A DNA stretch of 64,000 bases from DASQZT01 sp963728965 (GTDB taxonomy: Bacteria; Acidobacteriota; Terriglobia; Bryobacterales; Bryobacteraceae), in NCBI GenBank assembly GCA_963728965.1, contig CAVSMH010000001.1, forward strand, positions 62,001-126,000, given 5' to 3'. The position numbers and the translations under genes are program-made. The notes under the pieces were generated by a model that worked only from the letters and a program-made list of their open reading frames with translations, had not been told where the DNA came from and did no database searches. Below, piece after piece: positions 26,935 through 34,600 of the stretch. The number at the start of each line of letters is the position of its first letter. Within the stretch, counting starts at the first letter, position 1.

Positions 26935-27175
26935 TCGCCGACGCGCACACTGCCCCAAACGGGATCGGGCAAGTTCGGCATGTGCTTAAGTGAATCGTAT
27001 TTGGGCCTGGGATGGATAGTTTATTTCCTAACATGCTCTAACCGCCAAATATGCCGGCCGATCAGGGAAGGCGACGGGCCGCGCAAAACCGCTGCGTTCC
27101 GTCCGGATTCCGCCTGGAATTGGCCGCTGGAATCTGGGGGTTGTGTAGCCTGTCCCCTTAATTTACAGTAGAGGC
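26935..27175. other. 241-bp stretch without a supported gene
   Basis: No gene is visible. The stretch is less GC-rich than its surroundings and contains TGTCCCCTTAATTT near 27150, directly before the rhodanese-like gene. I cannot tell whether this is promoter sequence or debris. Confidence 0.45.
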
Positions 27176-27589
27176 GTGAGGATATTGTGGAGCGGGTTGC
27201 TCGTGGCGGTCACCCTCGCACTGGCTGCCGAGATGGCCGTGGTCGAGCCGAAGGACCTGGCGGCCCAACTGGCGGCTAAAGGAAACAAGACCGTGGTGCT
27301 TTATGTGGGGCCGGGTGTCCTGTTCCGCAGCAAGCACATTCCGGGGGCGGTATTCGCCGGGCCCGGCAATAGCAGGGAAGGACTCGAACTCCTCCGAAGC
27401 GCGGCCAAAGGCCTCCCCAAGAATCGCGACATCGTGATCTATTGCGGCTGCTGCCCGTGGAACCACTGCCCCAACGTCCAGCCCTCCTTCGACGTCCTGA
27501 AACAGATGGGCTTCACGCGCGTGAAGGTGATGTACTCGCCCGTCGGCTTCAAGGCGGACTGGATCGACAAGGGCTATCCGGTGGAGTGA
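27176..27589 (+). CDS. Exported rhodanese-like protein
   Basis: A 137-residue protein starting with GTG at 27176, with a signal peptide (ILWSGLLVAVTLALA). The rest fits a single rhodanese fold: VEPKDLAAQL, HIPGAVFAGP (strand and HIPGA motif), then the loop IYCGCCPWNHCPNVQPS and a final MGFTRVKVMYSPVGFKADW. Rhodaneses move sulfur using a loop cysteine; here Cys residues cluster unusually, so the active residue is likely one of CGCC, and metal binding is an alternative. It converges on the cytochrome c gene of the sulfite oxidase operon with three bases between stops. Confidence 0.85.
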   Translation: MRILWSGLLVAVTLALAAEMAVVEPKDLAAQLAAKGNKTVVLYVGPGVLFRSKHIPGAVFAGPGNSREGLELLRSAAKGLPKNRDIVIYCGCCPWNHCPNVQPSFDVLKQMGFTRVKVMYSPVGFKADWIDKGYPVE

Positions 27590-27592
27590 AGC

Positions 27593-27892
27593 TTACCGGG
27601 CGGTGCCGTCTTTGCTGATCGCCGGCGGGGGCGGAGCTTTGTCGTCCCCGTAATTGGCGGCGAGATATTCGATGAGCGCCTCGCGGTCGGCAATCACGGT
27701 GCCCCAGCCGGCCATTTTGGCCACTTCCTTCGTCCACACGGCGCGAGAAAGCCGCTGCGAGTGGATCAGGCGCAGGCTGTGGCAGGCGACGCAGCTGCGC
27801 GCTTCCTCCTTCCGGCCGCGCGCAATCGCCGCCGGGTCGGCGGCCACGGCACATCCGCCGGCAAGCAGACCGGCGACGATCAGGCTTCGCAT
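27593..27892 (-). CDS. sorB: Class I cytochrome c, probable sulfite dehydrogenase subunit
   Basis: A 99-residue periplasmic c-type cytochrome with a signal peptide (MRSLIVAGLLAGGCAVAA). The single haem site is CVACH at 34-38, with Met60 (KMAGWG) a likely axial ligand. ATG 27892 lies 13 bases inside the end of the upstream molybdoenzyme gene. This arrangement, sulfite oxidase followed by a small cytochrome c, is that of sorAB sulfite dehydrogenases, in which the cytochrome takes electrons from the molybdenum centre. The sorB name is inferred from context. Confidence 0.88.
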   Translation of the reverse strand: MRSLIVAGLLAGGCAVAADPAAIARGRKEEARSCVACHSLRLIHSQRLSRAVWTKEVAKMAGWGTVIADREALIEYLAANYGDDKAPPPPAISKDGTAR

Positions 27893-29016
27893 AAGACTCC
27901 CACCCGATCCACCGCATTCCAGAGATAGCCCGAGGGGTTCCAAGGCGGCACGATGGGCTGCACGCGGCCGGCGGAATCGGTCGCGCGCGAGAGGATGGTG
28001 TAGTAGCCGGGATCGGCGGGGCGCCACTGGTAGTGGAACAGGCGCCACGCAAACGGCAGCTTGGGAAGGGAGAGCTGCGCGTCCTGCCAGCGGCTGCCGC
28101 CATCGGTAGAGATCTCCACGCGTTCGATGGCCTGCTCGCCGGCCCATGCGAAGCCGCGGACCGTCACGGCACCGAGGCGGACTTTGGCCTGGTCCTCCGG
28201 CGCGGTAATGCATGACTTCACGGGCATGCCCTCGACCACTTCGAGCTCGGCCGGCCTGGCCGGGGCGCCGGGCGGCAGGTTGTATTTGGGAAAGCGATAG
28301 GCGGGGTTCATGAAGAAGCCGCTGTTCGGCTGCGCGGTGGCCGAAAGACGGATGAGCCACTTCACCGAGCTGGTGCCGTCCCATCCGGGCACGATGAGCC
28401 GGACGGGGAAGCCGTGCAGCGGCGGAACGGGCTGGCCGTTCATGCGGAGGGCCAGGATCGTGGCCGGATGGAGCGCCTTGTTCATGGGAAGGGCGCGGAC
28501 GAAATCGGGTGTGGCCGCGGGGCCCTGGTCGGCGCCGTCCGACTCGAGCCAGGCGGCTGAAGCGGAGACGCCGGCGAGGCGGAGGACGTCGGTAACCGAA
28601 GGTCCCGACCACTCCGCGTTGCCGATGGCGCCGCGTCCCCACTGAATGCCGGGCACCTTGGGGACGAAGAAGCCGCGGCCATTGCCGGTGCATTCGATGG
28701 TCGCGGGCAGGGTGTGTCGCGGCAGCTTCTGGAGGTCGGCGAGGGTCAATTGGAGGGGCTTCGACACCATGCCGTTCACGGTCAGCCGATAGGCCGCGGG
28801 ATCGATTGCGGCGGGCCGGGGCAGGTGCTGGCGCACGAAGAAGACATCGGTCGGGGTGAGCCACGAATCGAAATCAGGCAGCGGCGTTTCGAGATCCTCG
28901 GGGCGGTCGTTGTGCAGAATCATGGGCCGCTTGCCGGGAATGGCGACGGGCTCGTCGGCGGCGCGCAGAACGCCTGCCAGAAACGCGGCGAGGGCGTGAC
29001 GCCGGCTCAGGGGCAT
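27880..29016 (-). CDS. sorA: Sulfite oxidase-family molybdoenzyme
   Basis: A 378-residue periplasmic molybdopterin enzyme. The N-terminus has a twin-arginine signal (SRRHALAAFLAGVL), consistent with export of a folded cofactor-bearing protein. Cys109 in IECTGNGRGFF is the conserved molybdenum ligand. GFPVRLIVPGWDG and SVKWLIRL mark the cofactor domain (about 80-250), followed by a Mo-co dimerisation domain (about 260-378). The start at 29016 is two bases after the stop of the TIR-like gene; its end overlaps the cytochrome gene. Oxidation of sulfite to sulfate is the expected reaction, though related enzymes act on other substrates. Confidence 0.92.
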   Translation of the reverse strand: MPLSRRHALAAFLAGVLRAADEPVAIPGKRPMILHNDRPEDLETPLPDFDSWLTPTDVFFVRQHLPRPAAIDPAAYRLTVNGMVSKPLQLTLADLQKLPRHTLPATIECTGNGRGFFVPKVPGIQWGRGAIGNAEWSGPSVTDVLRLAGVSASAAWLESDGADQGPAATPDFVRALPMNKALHPATILALRMNGQPVPPLHGFPVRLIVPGWDGTSSVKWLIRLSATAQPNSGFFMNPAYRFPKYNLPPGAPARPAELEVVEGMPVKSCITAPEDQAKVRLGAVTVRGFAWAGEQAIERVEISTDGGSRWQDAQLSLPKLPFAWRLFHYQWRPADPGYYTILSRATDSAGRVQPIVPPWNPSGYLWNAVDRVGVLCEA

Positions 29017-29018
29017 GC

Positions 29019-29432
29019 TCAGCGCACCGCGCGGCGGGCCGGTTTTTGGAGAGAATCGATAAAGCCGGCGATCTCCGGCCAACTCCACTCGATCACGGAC
29101 GAATCCTGCAACTCGTCCGGCACGGCGCTGCGCTCGCACTTTTCGACATACACTCCCAGCAGCGGGAAGCCCGCGTTGGCCACGCACTCCAGCTCCCATT
29201 TGACGCCGCTGCCCTGCTTGAGGCGCTTGCTGACGAGGATGATGGAGCCGTCACACTCGAAGGTGCGGGTGCGGCATGCTCCCTTCCATCGTTCGACCCA
29301 GGGTTGCTTGGTGGGCATGTCCGCGAACTCAACCGGCAGGTGCGAGCTGCGGGCTTGATTGATAACGAGGTCGCGGAATTTATAATCTTCTTCCGCGTAG
29401 ACCAGAAACACCCGAACCAGTCGACCGGCCAT
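29019..29432 (-). CDS. TIR-like domain protein (DUF1863/ThsB type)
   Basis: A 137-residue protein that is essentially one TIR-like domain. Seen in sequence: strand and loop VRVFLVYAEEDYKFRDLV (7-24), VERWKGACRTRTFECDG (46-62), IILVSKRL, and KWELECVANAGFPLLGVYV (78-96), where Glu80 matches the catalytic Glu position of NAD-cleaving TIR domains. The family includes the Thoeris sensor ThsB and uncharacterised solo proteins. I start at 29432 because upstream codons are not family-like. It lies directly before the sulfite oxidase gene (two bases between stop and ATG), so it appears to lead that operon. No ThsA-like effector is nearby. Role unknown. Confidence 0.75.
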   Translation of the reverse strand: MAGRLVRVFLVYAEEDYKFRDLVINQARSSHLPVEFADMPTKQPWVERWKGACRTRTFECDGSIILVSKRLKQGSGVKWELECVANAGFPLLGVYVEKCERSAVPDELQDSSVIEWSWPEIAGFIDSLQKPARRAVR

Positions 29433-29472
29433 AAGTTCCAACACCCGGTGCCCACAGCGCACCGACGAGGGG

Positions 29473-29478
29473 AGTATA
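29473..29478 (-). promoter_or_regulatory. Candidate -10 box for the TIR/sulfite oxidase operon
   Basis: TATACT on the minus strand lies about 40 bases before the TIR-like start, in the divergent gap to the acylase gene. No good -35 box is visible at the usual distance, so this is only a candidate. Confidence 0.3.
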
Positions 29479-29555
29479 GCACACGACTTTCGGAACACGC
29501 CGGTCTGGAATTCGTCCTACGCCAGCAGGGGGGGCGCTGTGACACACTATTCGGG

Positions 29556-31577
29556 ATGAAACGAATTGCCGTTCTGCTGTGCGCGTGCGGCCTGGTTGCC
29601 GCCACGGAGAGAGTCGAGATTCTTCGCGACGAGTACGGCGTACCCCACATTTTTGCCAAGACGGCTGCCGGAGCGGCGTTCGGCTCGGGCTATGCGCAGG
29701 CCGAAGACCGCCTCGAAGAGATGCTGCGCAACTACCGCAAGGCCGAAGGCACGATGGCGGAGGTGTTCGGTCCGGACTGGGTGTCCCACGACTATCAGCA
29801 GCGGCTGTGGCGCCATCGCGAGGTGGCGCAGGAGCACTACAAGGATCTCGATCCGAAGCTTCGCGCCATCTGCGAAGCATTTCAGGCGGGCGTCCGGAAA
29901 TTCATGCAGGAGCATCCGGAACAGGTGCCGGCGTGGGCTCCCAAACTGGAACCCTGGCAACTGGTGGCCCTGGGCCGGTACATCATCTGGGGCTGGCCGG
30001 ACGGGGAAGCGCGGGGCGACCTGCAACGCGCCGGAATCAAGCAGGACCCGGTGGCGTATCACGGTTCGAATGAAATGCTGCTGGCGCCGTCGCGCACGGC
30101 CATGCGGGCGCCGATGGCGGTGATCGATCCGCACTTGAGCTGGTACGGCGAGTTCCGCTTCTACGAAATCCGCATGTACGGCGGGGAGTTGGAAACCTCG
30201 GGCGCGGCGATTCTGGGGCTGCCGTTTCCCTCGCTCGGGCACACGCGATTTCTTTCCGTGGCCATGACCACCGGCGGGCCCGATACGGCCGATGCCTATG
30301 AAGAAGAGGTGCGCGACGGCAAGTACCGTTTCAAAGACGAGTGGCGTCCGCTCGAGGTGAGAACCGAGCGCATCGGCGTGAAAGTAGGCGACCAAGTGAA
30401 GTGGCAGGAGGTGAAGATCGAATCCACCGGCCACGGGCCTATCGTGGCTCACAAGGGTGGCAAGGCCTACTCCGTCGCGATTCCGTACGCGAACGAGTAC
30501 AAACTGCTGGAGACCGGCTGGCAGTTGGCCACCGCGAAGAACCTGGCGGAGGCCAAGAAGGCGCTCGCGGGGCTGCAATACATGGCGCAGAACATCATGG
30601 TAGGCACGGTGGACGGGGACATCTACTACGTGCGGAACGGACGCGTGCCGGTGCGGCCGGCGGGGTGCGATTCGTCGCGGCCCATGGCCGGCGCGAGCGG
30701 CGCCTGCGAATGGCAGGGCATCCATCCGTTCGAAGACCTGGTGCAGATTACCAATCCGCCGCAGGGATACATGCAGAACTGCAACGTCTCGCCTTTCGCG
30801 ATGATGAAGGATTCGCCCCTGGTTCCGGAAACGTGGGCGGCGCACCCGTACCTTTATAACGACACGCGCCGGTCTGCGCACCAGCGGGCGGCCATGATGG
30901 TGGACCTGCTGGATGCCGCCCACCAGGTGACGCCGGAACAGATGATGGCGATCGCGTTTTCACCCCAGGTGTGGCACGCGGAATTCTGGCAGGAGCGCAT
31001 TCGCAAGGCGGCGCCGGACAGCGCGCTTGGAAGACTGCTGGCCGGATGGGACCGGCGCAGCGACGCCGACTCGCGGGCGGCGCTGGGGTTCTACCTGTTC
31101 AAAACGGCCCTGGGGGTGGTGGGCCGCTCGGTAGAAGTGCCGGAGACGCTCACCGACGAAGCGGTGCGCGATGCGCTGTCCAAGGCCACGCAACGGCTGA
31201 ATGGAGATTTCGGCCCCGACGCCGTATTCGGCACGCTGTTTCGCGTCGGGCGGCAGGGCGGAGCGCACACCTACCCGGTCAGCGGCGGAACGTTGAACGA
31301 GGCGGGCATGGCCACGCCCCGAGCCATCGGCTTCGATCCGATCGGCAAGGAGATGGTGGGCCGCAGCGGGCAAACCTCGACCCAGATTGTCATCCTGACC
31401 AAGCCCCCTCAGTCGTACATGGTGATTCCGCTGGGAGAGAGCGACCACAAGGATTCCGGCCACTGGGACGACCAGGCGGAAAAGCTGTTTAGCAAGAGCC
31501 AGGCCAAGCCCACCTACTTCCTGCGCCGGGCGGAGTTGGAGAAGCACACCACGCGCAAGGAGCAGTTGGAGTATTGA
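29556..31577 (+). CDS. Penicillin acylase-family Ntn hydrolase
   Basis: A 673-residue exported enzyme of the penicillin/acyl-homoserine-lactone acylase family, which hydrolyses amide bonds. It has a signal peptide (MKRIAVLLCACGLVAA). The alpha-chain region is typical (ILRDEYGVPHIFAKT, GSGYAQAEDRLEEM). Ser171 in HGSNEM is the expected self-processing nucleophile that becomes the start of the beta chain, followed by AVIDPHLSW. The usual GSNNW is replaced by GSNEM. Substrates in the family include beta-lactams, acyl-homoserine lactones and N-acyl peptides; this one cannot be assigned. The gene is divergent from the TIR/sulfite oxidase operon. Confidence 0.9.
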   Translation: MKRIAVLLCACGLVAATERVEILRDEYGVPHIFAKTAAGAAFGSGYAQAEDRLEEMLRNYRKAEGTMAEVFGPDWVSHDYQQRLWRHREVAQEHYKDLDPKLRAICEAFQAGVRKFMQEHPEQVPAWAPKLEPWQLVALGRYIIWGWPDGEARGDLQRAGIKQDPVAYHGSNEMLLAPSRTAMRAPMAVIDPHLSWYGEFRFYEIRMYGGELETSGAAILGLPFPSLGHTRFLSVAMTTGGPDTADAYEEEVRDGKYRFKDEWRPLEVRTERIGVKVGDQVKWQEVKIESTGHGPIVAHKGGKAYSVAIPYANEYKLLETGWQLATAKNLAEAKKALAGLQYMAQNIMVGTVDGDIYYVRNGRVPVRPAGCDSSRPMAGASGACEWQGIHPFEDLVQITNPPQGYMQNCNVSPFAMMKDSPLVPETWAAHPYLYNDTRRSAHQRAAMMVDLLDAAHQVTPEQMMAIAFSPQVWHAEFWQERIRKAAPDSALGRLLAGWDRRSDADSRAALGFYLFKTALGVVGRSVEVPETLTDEAVRDALSKATQRLNGDFGPDAVFGTLFRVGRQGGAHTYPVSGGTLNEAGMATPRAIGFDPIGKEMVGRSGQTSTQIVILTKPPQSYMVIPLGESDHKDSGHWDDQAEKLFSKSQAKPTYFLRRAELEKHTTRKEQLEY

Positions 31578-31607
31578 GATGATCGCAGGGCTGCGCCTGA
31601 GCCCGGG

Positions 31608-34600
31608 TCAGTGAAATCTCTTCTTATAGAAAAAGTCCAGATCGAACATGCCGTTCAGATCGCGCTCCGCGGTGGCGGACCAGTGCGGGTCGATCGCCCA
31701 CTCGATGCGTACGATCTGCGGATTGCTGGAGGTCACGTCCGAAATGTAGGTGAAAGTGATGTCGCGGGTGATCTGCTGTTGCAGGGTGAGGGTGGCCTGC
31801 GGCGTGTTCGATGCCCCGGTGATCTGGGGATCGATCTTCAGCTTGCTCACGCCGAAGAGGCGCTGCAATCGCCCGGAAACGGGGTTAGCGACCGTTTGTC
31901 CGAGGAGGGTCGAAGCGCCCGCCTGCTCGAAATTCTGCTGGGGAGCCACCGGTTGCCGGGCCGCCAAGACCGGGTCCGTGGTGGGGACCTTGCCCGAGGC
32001 CAGCAGCGAAACCAGGTCGGAAAACATCATCGGCGGGTCGGACCGGTAGGAAAGCTTCATCTTATCCATCGGTCCGGTGACGCTCAGGGAGACATCGATG
32101 CCCTGCACCGTGGTTTCCAGGTCGATGTTCAAAACCGGATTGATCTTTTGCGGATTGAAAAACGAAACGGTGCCCTGGTCGATGGTGTACTTCGATCCGA
32201 AGAAGACCACGTCACCCTGCGTCACCACGACCCGCCCGAGCATGCCGGGATTGTCGACGTTGCCGCGCAGCGTCAGGTTGGCGTCGGCCTTCAAATCCTG
32301 GGTCAGCGTGGTGCGGAACTGGGTGTCCGTGGCCGTCTGGATTTTCACGTCGAAGCGGATGCCGCCGAGCACGCCGGTGCTCGCGGTCCGGACCGCGGGA
32401 GGCGTGGCTGCCTGGGTCAGGATCGATCCGATATCGGAGTGGGAATGGAGGGCGACCTCCTCGATGGTGACGTTGCCGGAAAGCAGGCTGCGCGATGTCA
32501 CACCCGCCAGCGTCAGTTTGGCACTGGCCTGGGTGGTCACATTTTCGGGCTCCGTCACGTGGATGTGGGCTGCGTTTGCCTCCAGTTGAAAACGCATTTC
32601 CGGCCCGCCGAAGGTGGTGAAGCCGGTGAGGGTGATCTTGCCGCCGCCGGTCTCGCCGGTGAGGTTCTGGATCACCGCCTGGGTGCCGCTGAACAGCACC
32701 GTCCCGTTCGCCCCGGAGATCCCGTTCGGCAAACTGGTCATGTTGAAGGAAGCGTCCTGGAGCTGGAGCCGCCCGTTCACTACGGGTTTGCCGGTGGTGC
32801 CGGTAACGGCCGCGTTGAGCACAACGTTGCCGGAGGAGAAGATATCGGGACTGAACGCTTCGAGCAGATCGAGCTTGAGGTTGCCGTTGGCATGCACGTC
32901 GAGCGACTGCGGATTGCCCAGCGAGGCGGAGCCCGTCACGGCGAGATTGGTGAAGGGTCCCACGAGCCGGGCATTTTGCACTGTAACCACGTTGTGGTCG
33001 AGCGCGACCACCATCGGCGCGGCGTTATGCAATTCGAAGTTCACCCGCGGCTGCCGTCCGCCGGTGGCGGGCTCGGAGTGCGCCTCCACTTTGGACAGTT
33101 GCAGCCTGCCGCGCATCTGCGCAGTGTTGGCCAGCGGGCCGGAGAGCGTCAGGTCGCCGGCTGCGCCGGCATCGAGAGGCAGGTCTTTACCGCCCATCAG
33201 CGGACTCAGCCCCGCGTAAGTGAGATTCGCGAAGGTGAGGTGGGCATTCACGGAATGATCGCCGGCGAGTTGCAAGCTTCCGGTGCCTCGAATGTCGGCG
33301 CCGCCCAGGTTGGACGTGAGGCTGATTGCGGCGGCGCCGCCCGTGGTATGGGCGGTTGCGGTCAGGTCGCCCAGGCGCTGCTGGTTGAGGCGGAGATTTT
33401 TCACGTTGAAGTTGGCGTTGAGCGCGGAAAACTCGGGGGTGGATTGACGCAACGTGGCCGCGCCATCAGCGGCGAGTTGCACCACGCCGGCAAGGCCCGG
33501 CTCGGACTGCTCAATGGTATGGATTCCGGCAAGCTGCACGTCGTTGCTTTGGAGATGGAATCGCACCTGCCCGTTTTGCAGGTCGTTGGCCGGGTGTGCG
33601 AACGAGGCGTTCGCCTCGATCCAGGACGGCCCGGTTTCGACGCGGAACGACGGCACGTCGATCAACTGGTTGGTATAGCGCAAGGTCGCCTGAAGGCGGT
33701 CGAACGGTTGCTGGTAGGCCGACACCTTGGTGATAGTCACCTCGCCCGAGGCGTGGGGATCCAGGAGCGTGCCCGACAACCGCGCATTCGCCGCGAGAAC
33801 GCCGGTGACGGGAACCTCGCGTTTTCCCGCGACCGCCAGGACACGGTCGATGGGCAGCCCGGCGATTTCCGCGGTGGCGGTGGTCTGATGGTCGCCCGTC
33901 AGCAGCGATTGTCCGTTGACGTGGATGGTGGAGCCGGCAAAATCGGAGGTGACGTTGTATTGGACGGTAGAGCCGGCCGAAGCCGCCGTGGCCCGGAAGT
34001 CGCCGAGCGACTTGCCTTCCATTTCGAGTCCTCGCGCGGCGAGGTTGGCGTTGACGCCGGTGAACTGCACGCCGAAGCCGGCGATGTCGGCGGTCGCGTC
34101 GCCATTCACCGACAGCAGGCCGCGCAACCCGGGGCGGTCCTTCACCAACGCCTGGAATTGCGCCAACTGCACCTGGTTGCTGGCCACGTGGACCCGTAGG
34201 GAACCATGTTGCAGGTCGTTCTCCTGGTGCTGATAGCTCGCCGTGGCATCGAGGTGAGAAGGCCCGGCGGTCCATTGCAGGCCAGGAATGTCGATGGAGC
34301 GGTCCGTCATGACGGCCTGGGCGGTGAGGCGGTCGAACGGCTCACCCTCGACGGTGCCGTTGAGCACGGACAGGTCGGCGTTGCCGCGCGGGCTGCCCAC
34401 GGTGCCGGCGACGTGCACATCGACGGTGAGCGCGCCCGTCACCGGCACGTCGGGCTTGCCCGCCAGCGCCAGCACGTCCGCCATGTCGGCGTTGCGCACG
34501 GAAGCCTCGAGCCGCAAGGGCTGGTTCGGTTGCGGTTGCCAGTGACGCATCCCGACGGAGCCCGAGAACCGGGCCTGCAACGCTCCGTGGGCGAGCACGC

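Noticed and set aside
27593..28864. Apparent fusion of cytochrome c with a longer upstream protein
   Set aside because: The extension is an off-phase reading of the sulfite oxidase gene. The cytochrome has its own ATG and signal peptide at 27892.
29019..29432. Thoeris defence system
   Set aside because: Only the TIR-like component is present; no ThsA-type NADase or SLOG protein lies nearby, so a defence call is not supported.
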